Origin: Phytoseiulus persimilis
Lineage: Eukaryota > Arthropoda > Arachnida > Mesostigmata > Phytoseiidae
Assembly: GCA_037576195.1 (NCBI GenBank)
Contig: CM075101.1
Coordinates: 32,426,001 to 32,490,000, forward strand
Direction of reading: 5' to 3'
Length of the DNA stretch: 64,000 nt
Part shown: positions 46,995 through 57,600 of the stretch, in pieces
Layout of the letters: every line of letters starts with the position of its first letter
Numbering within the stretch: the first letter of the stretch is position 1
Program-made: the position numbers and the translations under genes
The notes under the pieces: model-generated
Told to the model about the DNA's origin: nothing
The model's input: only the letters and a program-made list of their open reading frames with translations
Database searches by the model: none

Positions 46995-47592
46995 AGAAAT
47001 ATCAGGCCAAAGTGTATTATTTTCATAAATTGCCAAATAATCGGAGGAATTTTCCATAGAACTCTCAGGGAATGTTAGCAATGTCGAGGACAGAGCGGGA
47101 TGGGTGCTACATTTCCTCCATGCCTGCGGTTGCTCGTGCAGATGGCTGATCCCTGGGAATCGATCCGTGGATCGAGAGTCATGTCTATTTTTCTCGCTTT
47201 CCGGCAGGTCTCTAAGGAACATTTTTGTTGTGATAAATAAGAACTGGCATGACTAGAGGGGCGGTTTCCCGGGGAATTGCCTTCTGCGGCCCGGACGTCT
47301 CTTGGCAGATGCACTGGGTGGCGGTCAACCAAAACACCAGTTCGGGAGGGCCGCCTCTCCGAGAGTTCAGGTTGGCAGGCCGATTCCGCGGAGAACTTTC
47401 GATAAGGAGGCTATCAGTATCGTCGACATCAGTGTCTTCGGTGACACCGCGCGGTGTGCTGACGGGTGCAACGGCTCCTGAGCATGGAGATCAGTGAAAG
47501 TTCAAGTATGGGACGAATTCGAGGAAACCGCGGGTCGCTCAGGAAGAACGGCTGATCACTGGATAAGACGGCGCAGGAAAACAAAGAAACCT
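46995..47592. other. Intergenic space between convergent genes
   Basis: Lies between the 3' ends of the glutathione peroxidase gene (+) and NUBPL (-). No gene seen. Confidence 0.5.
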
Positions 47593-47598
47593 TTTATT
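47593..47598 (-). promoter_or_regulatory. Poly(A) signal after NUBPL
   Basis: AATAAA on the minus strand 83 bp after the NUBPL stop. I see no AATAAA in the short spacers between HTD2, TRAPPC4 and NUBPL, so this may serve a shared transcript. Confidence 0.55.
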
Positions 47599-47680
47599 AC
47601 GATAGCTACGATCACATTTCCTTCTCGCCTCATCTCTTAGCGTTGTGCCCAGCCTATACGTGACAAGATCGAAGGGAACA

Positions 47681-49136
47681 TCATGCCCGTTGTAGTTTCA
47701 ACCGCGCCAGGACTTGCTCCGCCAACTCTTCGTATGATCTCGTTATCACGGAGCTCGGTTTCAGGACAGCTATGGGTTTGCCTTCGTCTGAGCACTCGCG
47801 GATGGATAAATTCAACGGGATGCTGCCTGTAAAGAATACGGAGGGATTCGCCATGACTCTCGGGAGCTGGTGCGTACCGGATGGATGCCGAGGACTGATC
47901 AGCAACTGCATGTTCTTCATCGCCCCTGACGTCGGGAACCGCAGCGTCAGAGATGAAACTAGGAGCCGATGGAAACTCTTGAAAATCACTCACCAATAAC
48001 GGGAACATTCTGCTCTGCTGCGAGTTTCTTCGCGCCCTCTTTTCCGAAGATGTTCGTCGTGTGACCACATTTCTCACACACATGTTCGGTCATATTCTCA
48101 ACGATTCCCAGGATGGGAACTTCCATCTTGCGGAACATCTCAACACCGCGACGGGCGTCGAGTAGCGCAATGGTCTGTGGTGTGGTGACGATCACTGCAC
48201 CGTCGATGGGTATATTCTGAGCGATGGACAACTGCACGTCACCCGTTCCTGAAATCGCACGGATGATATCTAATGAATTCACCTGGAGAATGAGCTTGGA
48301 GCGGACCCCAAGCGCGAGACTTCGCACGCGAGAACGGGAATGGCATCGAAAACAACTCGAGCATCGGTATGGACGCCGTAGAATGTGATATTAGAATACC
48401 TGGTGGCATGTCTACGAGGAGCAGATCCAAGGGACCCCAAGCAACATTTCGAAGCAAACGTTGAACACCTTGCATCACCATCAAACCTCGCCATGCGACA
48501 GGCTTCTGTTCATCGACCAAGAACCCCATCGACATGACTCTGACGTTGAAGTTCCGGAGCGGTATCATGAGATCTCCTATGGACGAGGAAGCGAACAGTT
48601 GACAGTCCAGTGGAAGCTGAAGTTTCCAGCTGCTCCAGCTTTAGGATGTATACAGTCACGGGAAGTGGAACTCACGGTCGTTGAGCTGAGGTTCGCCGGA
48701 AAGATTCATCATCCGTGGAATTGAGGGACCGAAAACATCGGCATCTAGCAGACCTACCGAAAGGCCTCTATTTGCAGCGCAGATTGCGAGATTGACTGTG
48801 ATCGGAGAAACGGTTCTATGATTAAATCTGCATCTCATGCTCGAACGGGGTTTCTCCCAAACGGGAACGCGGCATACTCTCCACACCTGGATTTGAGACT
48901 TGAGTGAAAACGTCCCTGAAGTAGGGCCTACCTGTAGTTGTAGACTTCCCTACACCACCTTTGGCAGAGGACACGAGGACGACTTTCTGAACCCCCGCGA
49001 GAGGCAGCTTCTTCGGCAATCCCCTTTGCACCCGTTGAGTCACATCGGAAGGCGGCTGTGACGAACATTTTCCGCTTCTTAACGGTGTTGGCACCAATGA
49101 AAGTTGCATGGTATCAACATGCTTCAATAGGATCAT
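47681..49136 (-). CDS. NUBPL: NUBPL (Ind1), mitochondrial Fe-S assembly P-loop protein
   Basis: Exons 48932-49136, 48676-48795, 48400-48576, 47994-48248 and 47681-47826 total 903 nt, 300 residues, in phase throughout. The first 38 residues are basic and serine-rich without acidic clusters, as in a mitochondrial presequence, then [30 protein letters not shown] gives the family start and Walker A (about 58-66). [55 protein letters not shown] and [19 protein letters not shown] are conserved Mrp/NBP35 motifs. Cys225-Glu-Lys-Cys228 is the CxxC that binds the bridging 4Fe-4S cluster. NUBPL delivers Fe-S clusters to respiratory complex I. Start codon at 49136 is the first ATG in frame; a second Met lies nine codons on. 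It begins 43 bp after the TRAPPC4 stop. Confidence 0.94.
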
Positions 49137-49179
49137 TAGCAATCTTCTGCGAGCCTGCCACCGTCGTCCTCCACGTACC

Positions 49180-49833
49180 TTACATTCTGTCGATTCCTTC
49201 CACAGCTTGCTGCAGATGGATATCGAAAAGCTCGCAGCGGATCGGTTGTTCCAGCGCGTAGAATGGGTTTTTCAGCCCGTAATCGGCGTAAATCTCGAAT
49301 ATTTTCCGGAGCAAGGCGTCGACATTACTCTGTCGAGGACCCGCGACAGCCATGAACTTCATTCCAGTGACGGTCTGGTAACAGTAGAGCTTGAAAGTGT
49401 CTGTTTCAAGAACTTCGATGCCCGACGACTTGTGCTCAGGACTCAATTGGGAAGCGATTGCGTAAAGCGAATGGAAAGTTGAAGCGAAGAACATCCGCTC
49501 ATTGAGACTCGGTCGAATCTTGCCGAACTTAATGTTGATCGGGTAGTTCTCCTGTTTCTCAAGTACTTCACCGATCTCTCTTCCATCCTGGAGCTTGAGA
49601 CCGTCGGCCGGTACGCCGTTGATGGCGAGGATAGTGTGGCCTGTTTTGATTCCGTCCCGTTCGCCGAAAGTCACCCTCCATCGGTTGATTGCATCTCGCT
49701 TTACTGCCAGTTTGATGTCGAGAGGATAGCGAAATGTCTTCTCAACTTCAAGGGGCACAAATGGAGCATCCCAATGATAGATTAAACCTCCGGATTTGTT
49801 CACTATGTATATGCTCTGGATCCCCGCACTCAT
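49180..49833 (-). CDS. TRAPPC4: TRAPPC4 (synbindin/Trs23), vesicle tethering subunit
   Basis: Single exon of 217 residues; human is about 219. The ATG at 49833 ([22 protein letters not shown]) is chosen because the longer frame begins at TTG. The longin/SNARE-like fold is interrupted near residues 50-110 by the PDZ-like insertion of metazoan TRAPPC4 ([27 protein letters not shown]). The C-terminal half ([66 protein letters not shown]) is diagnostic. TRAPP complexes act as Rab1 exchange factors and tethers at ER-Golgi and in autophagy. Its start is 30 bp after the HTD2 stop and its stop 43 bp before the NUBPL start. Confidence 0.96.
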   Translation of the reverse strand: MSAGIQSIYIVNKSGGLIYHWDAPFVPLEVEKTFRYPLDIKLAVKRDAINRWRVTFGERDGIKTGHTILAINGVPADGLKLQDGREIGEVLEKQENYPINIKFGKIRPSLNERMFFASTFHSLYAIASQLSPEHKSSGIEVLETDTFKLYCYQTVTGMKFMAVAGPRQSNVDALLRKIFEIYADYGLKNPFYALEQPIRCELFDIHLQQAVEGIDRM

Positions 49834-49863
49834 CGTGTTCTCCAAGCGGGGCCGCTCACGTTC

Positions 49864-50508
49864 TCAAACGAAGAGTTTAGCTTCGCCACTCAGAACTTCA
49901 CGATTCGTTTCGCTCTCGCACGAGTACCTTATGCTCACGAAGCGTTTCCGCTGCGATACCAGCTCTAGGAGCACCTTCACCTCTTCACCAACAAACAATG
50001 CGTTCGGGAAGTGCAAAGTTTGCTCCACTACCACGCAGTTGGGAAGGTTTTTAGCAATAAGCCCAGACACGAGACCGTTGAGAAGAGCCCCGTGCACGAT
50101 GCAGCGGTCGAAACCGAATTTTTCGCCGGCTTTCCGATCGAAGTGTATCGGGTTACGATCCCCAGTGATATCGGCGAAGTTTGTCAAATCTTCGATGGAG
50201 AATCGTCGAGATGATACAGCGACTCGTCGCTCGAGAAAGGTTGTGGGAGCTGCCTACAAAAACGCCTTTTTAGAGATCGGAAGAGGCGACGGTGGCTGCC
50301 GCTCCGCAGGCTTGAGCAACGTAGAGTAAACACAAGGATCGGGAAAACACCCAGAGGGCATGCGCAATGAGACGAAATTCTTTCTCGTTATTCTCGTAGA
50401 CTTCCGAAAGCAGGAAAGACAGTCGGACCTGTCAAAACTTCTCACCTTCGAGCAGAGTTCTCGAGATCCCAGATGGAAGCCTAGCTTGTGGGCACGCCTC
50501 AGAAGCAT
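49864..50508 (-). CDS. HTD2: Hydroxyacyl-thioester dehydratase type 2 (mitochondrial FAS II, HTD2)
   Basis: Exons 50446-50508 (21 codons) and 49864-50253 (130 codons with stop) give 150 residues. Exon 1 (MLLRRAHKLGFHLGSRELCSK) is a typical mitochondrial presequence. Exon 2 is a hot-dog-fold MaoC-like hydratase with the R-hydratase motif: Asp53 and His58 in ITGDRNPIH, followed by FGFDRCIVHGALLNGLVSGL and the strand LHFPNALFVGEEVKV. It dehydrates 3-hydroxyacyl-ACP in mitochondrial fatty acid synthesis, the pathway that supplies octanoate for lipoic acid. Length is near the usual 150-170. The intron, 50254-50445, uses GTGAGA/GTAG ends. It is the first recognised gene of the tight minus-strand cluster; in mammals HTD2 is also encoded on a shared (RPP14) transcript. 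Confidence 0.92.
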
Positions 50509-50519
50509 GCTCTGCAAAT

Positions 50520-51319
50520 TCAAACCCACAGGATGCCAGTAGGAGAACTATCCGCAGAGTGGTTCCCGGCAAAATTCACTCCCAATATATGTGACTTGAG
50601 AGAAGGTACGGTCACGCGTAGCCCTAGAAAACTGTTCGATTCCGTCTGCTCCAGTATGTAAACAATCTGATCGCGACTCCATCCATTCAGCCGAATTCTG
50701 CGATGAACGTCAGATGTTCCGAACTCTGTTTTGGATGAATGCATTCGGGCGGTCGACGGTGGGTCCAAGAGGCGCGCCAAATTCAATATCTCTAGGGTGC
50801 CGATCAGCGACCGTTTGAATGACTATTTGGGCCGTCTGCCTTTCGTACGGCGGCGGAGTGAAAAAGTTTGAGCGACGACGGCAGCAGCGGCACTGTGTTA
50901 GGAGGGACTGAGTTCGGCAAAAGTAGAATCCGCTCCCTTGAAGGCGTGAAGTTTGCCATCACGAAGGCAGCTGGTGAAGTTGTGGAGAACCGTAGGACGG
51001 GTTGAAAGCACGCGTACCCATTTTCGCTGTTCATGCGGGTCACTGACAAGGAATGACTATCAGTGGATTCTCTGACGAGCAACATTCCTCCAAATGATGG
51101 ATGGTGAAAGGTTCCATCAAAACTTCTCATTGGCATCGATTGAACCGAAGACGATTTTGAGGGACTGACAGTGTTCCGCCGCACCTTAATGCGACGCTTT
51201 TGATGCATTTCGAGGATACTGTTCAGTAATCGTCTGTGTCGCCTCAGTCCAATCAGCACTCTATAACGCGGCGCCGGGATTGCTTTTTTCTTCGCCAGAA
51301 TATGTTGCGAAAGCCGCAT
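50520..51319 (-). CDS. Putative protein upstream of HTD2, unknown, structure unresolved
   Basis: Two long open stretches on the cluster strand: 51319-50804 (from Met MRLSQHILAKKK; the longer frame to 51364 starts with GTG) and about 50833-50520 in another frame, ending 11 bp before the HTD2 start codon. The first is basic at its N-terminus and has GGMLLVRESTDSHSLSV, which resembles the FLVRES strand of SH2 domains, but the surrounding residues are too unlike a full SH2 for a firm call. The second contains RRIRLNGWSRDQIVYILEQTESNSFLGLRV and is protein-like. The only small GT-AG join I can draw between them removes 26 nt, shorter than any secure intron here, so the model is unproven. Confidence 0.3.
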
Positions 51320-51396
51320 TGGGCGTTCAGAAAGGCAATGAGAACTCTCGCTGAACCTTCGCACGGAGTCATGACGCTGTGTTAAGGTGTAGATTA

Positions 51397-51402
51397 TTTA
51401 TT
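51397..51402 (-). promoter_or_regulatory. Candidate poly(A) signal
   Basis: AATAAA on the minus strand, about 100 bp after the stop at 51499 of a 60-codon minus-strand frame. Confidence 0.35.
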
Positions 51403-51498
51403 AACATGATGATCGACGAACGATTTGCTACGCTATCCCATGGCTTCCCCACCTCATCCCGTCTCTAAATTTATCTGGAATTTGAGTTTCTGAATCAA

Positions 51499-51681
51499 TC
51501 AACGTGCTCTCAGCCTTCGCCAAAGCCATTTGGTAGGATCTCTGACCGGAGGACTTCGTACACACGATATGCCATGTTCCCTACAGAACGCTCGTAGGAT
51601 ATTATCCCTGTTCCGGAAGGAAGGAGTTGGCACAAGCGGCATCTCGATGCTTTTCATATTCTCCGAGGTGGCGCGCTCCAT
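51499..51681 (-). CDS. Small or terminal-exon ORF, unknown
   Basis: Minus-strand frame MERATSENMKSIEMPLVPTP..LRAFCREHG..VRDPTKWLWRRLRAR, 60 residues, ending in a basic tail. The frame stays open for another 25 codons upstream of the Met. An AATAAA lies about 100 bp downstream. No family recognised. It could be the last exon of a gene reaching toward 52 kb. Confidence 0.25.
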   Translation of the reverse strand: MERATSENMKSIEMPLVPTPSFRNRDNILRAFCREHGISCVRSPPVRDPTKWLWRRLRAR

Positions 51682-54600
51682 GTTCGGATTTTCAGAGGAT
51701 GTTGAAAGAGGAAAAGTGTTCCTGATATGGGATGCGTATGTCCCTTACGTGGGAAACCCCAGGATTTGGTATCATACGACGATGAAAATCTCGGAAACTT
51801 CCACTTAACGCAGAATCGGATATTGAATCGCTAGACGTCTAAGGTCGCTCTTCCTGACTGAACTAAAGGTGACCCTCTCGACTAACGTGGAGAACCTTGT
51901 CGAGGCCTCGTGCGGGCCCGACCCTTTCACGGCCAATGCTCGGTCGCCCGGCGGCTCCGACCTGCAGAGAAGAAAATAGGGGGTTTTGAACTACCTATTC
52001 CACTACAATGTTCATCTGACCCTGATGACAAAGCACGAGGAACATGTTTTACTAGATCGATACTACTTGACCAGCGGCAGCCACGACGGGCTTGTTGATG
52101 ATGACAAAGACGATGACCCTGGGCCTGGAAGACTCACCTCTCCAGCGGTCCTCGGCCATCGAGTCGCCGCTGAGGCCGAGGAGGCTTCCGAGTCGACTTC
52201 CTTGGGAACTCACCCATTCTTGCATCCGTGGTCCTACGGGACACTCTATCTCGCGCGCCGAGGGCTGGGGTGCGCCACCGGAACGTAGCAGCATCACATG
52301 ATACAGGTCGTTTCTTTCTCAGACGAAGCTCGCAGCGAACTGTACTCTGCACCAATTCGGCACGCCGTTCATCCTATCTCTGTAGGGCAAAATCTACCGA
52401 TTTTCTCATTCTCGTCACTCGGATCAACCATTTACGAGACCCTAACCACTGACTGAAGACATCGAAAACTCCCGGATTTTCATCTTAGTTGAGAGAAATC
52501 ATCACTTCTTTGTGAGAGGAGGAAGTGGGGCACATTCTGGGACACATGGATCATGATTCGCAGGTCGAATTGCAAAGAAAAGGTCATGTTTCACATCTTC
52601 CTCAACTCTTAAGTAATTACCCTCGAACTGGCTCGAACCATGGTCGACTCTCCAGGAACGCTACATCAGACTTTCTGAATGCACATGCCGTTTCGATGGA
52701 GAATGAACGGTTGTTGAACTTAGATTCTACCGTTCACCGAGTCCTTGGCGTCTTCAAACATTTTGCTGAGCATATCGATGGTTTCCTGAACGTTCGAGCT
52801 GAGAACCTTGACAGAATCGCTCCTTGACCTCCATCTACTATCTGGTTCAAAGCAACCTTGAACGGCTCACCAGAGTTTTTGACGCCTTCTTGCTCGGAAA
52901 TCCTGTCAATGACTGAACAGTTGAGCCATGCGCCCCAGTAGCTGTGAGCACCACCGGATGAATCAAAAGGCACAGTTTGTTTCTTCCCTCTCGATCGGAT
53001 CTCGTACGGGCGTATACGGAACGAAAATTTCATGACGTTGATGGGTAATTAGGAGAAGCTCTGTACCTCATTCACTATGCACAAGTATCTGAACTGGACA
53101 CTGTCGGAATAAGAACGAAAGTCCACGACGAACGTGGAAGCCCTATAGTCCTATCCATGGAGTCGGAAGCGAGAGTCAGGAGTCAGAGTCTAGTAGTCGC
53201 CAATGGGAACAAAACAGCAGGACGAACGCATTAAAATGAATGCTTGACTGCTCAATTCGGTTCATTCAACGTGTCGTTGTGGACCTTATGTTCCAGTCGC
53301 AACCAATCCTTCATTCGTCCTCAACGACGAAGCCGGAAGACGACACGAATCGATCGTTCCCAGGATCACCGGAGAAGCTCATATTTTGTGATGAGGCGGA
53401 GCAGTCTCCTTACGCTGGCCTGACCCACCACGTTATATCACATTCTGGAAGAAAATATACATCTCTCAGGGTCGGCCTCAGTCGTGGTCGAGTCGTAACT
53501 CAACAGTTCCAAAGAACGAAACCGAAGCTGATCACCGAATGTCGTCATCTTCACTCGCATAAGAAGCCATTTCATACCCCATTCCCATGGCTACCAGTTT
53601 ATAGCCCCCAGAAGCACGGTTTCAGTGCAGCACCCTGCTCATGTTTACATCGACCCAGACCTCGTCGACCGCCCGGATGCATCCATCCGTGAGATAGTCC
53701 GGAACACTTGACGCACATCCGAATTCTGCCCTCGCCAACATCACCACCGGCTTACGTACCGATCCAGATTTGGAACTTTCGAGAGAACCACAAGGAGTGT
53801 CCTTGTGACGATTACACTCGTCATGGCACCCTTGCGCCTGGGAAAGTCTCTGATACTGTGGGTTGGGGCTCAATTTTCGGATAGTGACGCAGCTCATTGT
53901 AGTAGCTCCGCCACTATTCACCATGACCCTTGGCACCCTTCATAGTTAGCCAGCTCGTCGAAACTCGAATGATAGGCTCTCTTCCTGAGGCACACTCAAA
54001 CGTTTGTAGCTTGAATCCGAGCTATGTAATGGACAGGCGATGAGGATTCTCGGTCGGAGTATCTTCGACGCAGAGCGGCTGAGGAATGTGCGACGCCTCA
54101 CTGAGCGGGCGATGGATCCAGAATTTAGGGCTGCTTAGCTGTCTGAACATAGGAATATGAGATCAACTCGGGTGGAACGCTCTGTAGTACTAGATCGCTG
54201 GGTCCGAGTCATCTGTTGACGGAGTAAGATGAGAAAATCTCTGAGACATCTTCGCAGAGATGTCCGATAGAGCCCCTCATTTGAGTTGGTCCCGATATGA
54301 TGCGCTCTGTTCGATTAACTGGTCGTCCGTTCTGTATGTGTCGCGAAGATCTTCACTGAATGAGAGGTCCCGTTCCCGAAGCCATTCACCTCATTGCAAA
54401 CTTCCTCGGCGCCCTCCGCGCCAGCGTCTCTGATGGCTTCAAGGAGTGGTAGTGTCGCAAACTTTTCTCGAGGACGATTTCCGTTGTTCTGAGCCCATGG
54501 CGTTGAGCCCTGGGCTGGGAGCGTTCGCGTCTCTGTCGCTCGAGCTGATCGGAAGCGGGCGATTCAAGCTCTTGGATTGGGATGGATCCATAATGTAACA

Positions 54601-57600
54601 TTCAAAAAAAGGAGATCGATGTCTCTACTCAGCAAGATCAGACATTCTTCAGTTTTCCGCAAACTGGAACTAGATAGTCACAACATGGGCTCCCCATGGG
54701 AGACAAGTAACGGAACGACAACTTAAGAAAACGCTCATCAACTCGGGGATGGCACGAATACGGTCACGCCTGCTTTCAGATCGATTCTTTTGTTTTGCAA
54801 ACGTTCCCGGATTTGAGGGACAATGCTTGCAAGGGATCGGAAGGCATCCCGGCAGTCAGCGATGATGGGGAGTCTGCAGCTGGAAAAATCCGGGCGCGGC
54901 TACGATGACATAGACAACTCCTTATTTCACGGGTAACATGATAGGGGAGCTTGCTGATCGACCAAGCTCCGAAACTGATGCAATTCATCCCACACATGAG
55001 TTCAAGAGCTCCTTTCAGATCCCGACATTTTTGGACGATGTAAAGTGTGATGAGCCCCTCTGGAGACTGACAAGTATTTCCATGTTCTCTAGCATTCGCA
55101 CTCTCTTCCGGCCTCCGGGTAATCGAGCCACGTCTCTCATGATCACCGCTGGAGAATGATTTGTCAAGCCTCCGCTCCATCCGCAAGTGCTCTAAGTCTT
55201 TGAAATTAGAGGTTTTTCTTGGCTGTCTTGAGCTTTCAGGCAGTGTGTCGCAGATCTTTACCGCGATTCTCCAAGCTTTGTGGAGGGTTGGGGACTGGAA
55301 AGAAAACTACAATGAGAGGAAAATGTGCCTCTTCACACATTCGGGTTGGCCCTGGAGCTGTATTCGGCTACCATACATCAGAGTGAACTCATTCAGCAGT
55401 CGGAGGCTCGTCACGCTGTCAACTATTCTCCAGCCTGTCATCCTAGAAAAGAAGCCAGCGCAGCGGACCGTCTTTCAGAATGACCAATTTGAAATGTTCC
55501 GAGCCCTGTGAATGTGGAAATTCGATTCGCCTGAGAAGATGCGGGAGTACGTGAGCGAAGGGAAAGAATGGCTGAGTGCTTTGGATTCAATGCCCGAGAG
55601 GAGCCCTCCGCAGTGGACCGCTGAATGAACCATTCATTCATGAAAGCTGGTGAGGAAAACGAGCCCTTGTCCACCTTGAGTGTCGAACGCCGTCCTCTTG
55701 GGATGAATCGTTTTGGTTCGTGAGGGGCGGCCTTGAGACCCGCCTCGTGCCGACCTTGTCCACTGACCAACACATCGAGAGCCCCTGCACCGCACTCCCT
55801 CCAACGAAGGGGAAGTTCTTCCCTTCTCTCCCGTTCCCTTTCCAGCAGCGGAGGACCCTTTCCAAATGCTGTTCTCCGTCCTCTCCGACCGGTTGTTCTC
55901 CTGTGACGTGGAGTCCATCTTGCGTCTGACTTCGGCGTTGACTTCGGCTAGGACCCCCTCTCCTGGGATAAGCTAACCAAGGCGTCTGTCGAGCCTGAAC
56001 GTAGAACCTTGGAGTTCGGACCTCTTTTCTTCCGAATCGAGAGCCGAAATATCCCGAATTCTGAATCGGAGACCATCGACGAGGAAGCGGCAAGATGTGC
56101 GCCGAATTTAGCAGCTTCGTAGTCGCTCTGATGGACGTTTTAGCGCGAACCTCCAAACAACTCGGGGTAAGTGTTCCGTCAGATTGTAGACTTGAGGAGC
56201 CCCCGTCATCTCGGGACTTCGAGATGTCACGATTGACGCTATCTACCTCAATTTCTGGAAGTTGCTGCGTACTTGCGCGTGATCAGATGCGCAGCAGCGA
56301 TGGCAGCTGTCAAGGGGCCATGAACGAGAGGGAAACGGGGAGCCGACGGATCGAGTTACGAAACTTAGCGCCAACGAGCTGGAGCTCTCCCACCGCGGAA
56401 GCGATCCCGAGTTCGACCTTTTCTTCCGAACGAAGCTGTTTGATTCTAACAGTCTCTGATTCTCATGGCGCCAATCACCTCACAGCTCGGAAATTCACGG
56501 GCGCGCAATTTTCTCACCGGAGTGGAGATTCTCTCCTCCGAACCAGCCTCGCCAAGACAGGGAAAATGGCTCTGTTGCTGATAAATTGCTCTCCCTCCGA
56601 TCTCTGCTGCTCCGTCGGTCGCAGACTTGGATTCCTCCTCGTTATTTAACGTTCCTCCTCTCGGGAAATCTGAGCCGACCTCGCTGATAACGGGTTTTGT
56701 AAGGGCTCCGACTCGGCGGAGCGTGATCGCAGAGTCACCACACGAGAAGGGATCTCCAGATAGCTATACATGTCGCTATGCGGGTCAAATTCATAAAAAA
56801 AAAGAGGGCGCTCCGCGGTTCTTTATGGTCAATTAGCCTTGCATCTCCGCCTTTCGACTCTGTTCACGCGGCTTCGCGTATGCTCACTGCAGGTTTGGAA
56901 CGAAGTCTTTTTGGTCGTTCTTCGCTGATCAAGCCGAAGGTTTCTCTTATCTGGGATACGTCTGCGTTGCTGAGATCTGGAGGGTTGCTCGTCAGGGATA
57001 ATTCATGAAGACGCTGAGCATGAGCGGTCTTCTGTTTCTTGCCTTCATAGTGTTCATGTCCGGAGGAGTCTCGCTCCTCAAACCCTTAATTACCGGATGC
57101 CGCCGCCGACGGAAGCCCGCTCGTAAAAGCGTAACGAAACGCGACATCGCGAGAATCGTTTCGGGCGAGGAGATATACATGTGAAATGGTACAGCGCGGC
57201 CGTTCGGAAGCCTGGAAGCCAGATGAAAGAGCTCTGACATGAACGCTGGAATCCGGGGCTGGCTCACAGCGACGAGTTTCCAGGAAGCTTGGGGAACTCT
57301 TCTCCTGGAAGAAATACGGTACTTTGTCTCAACGAAATCGCTCTTCAGTAGCCTATGAACTGTTCGTCGATGCTCGTTTCCGATCCATCGAGACTCGAGA
57401 GGATCGTGGTCTTTGTCGCGGCCGGGAAACTCGCTCGTATTGAGAGGAAAACAGCGAGACCCGTCACTGCGAACGCGAACTCCGCTAAAAAATAGATGAG
57501 GTCGGCGATTGAGTAGGTCTGACGAGTGCTATGTTTCTTTCTTCACGTCGCCGCGCGGTCGTTTGTTCATTCGATTGGTCGAGCGAAGGTGGTGGTCAAT

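Noticed and set aside
52734-53033. 99-codon minus-strand ORF beginning MKFSFRIRPYE
   Set aside because: Overlapped by an equally long plus-strand ORF and by another plausible minus frame; no family match or splice support.
56095-56649. 184-codon plus-strand ORF
   Set aside because: Composition is non-coding-like (Ser/Arg-rich, no motif) and a 172-codon ORF lies antisense next to it.
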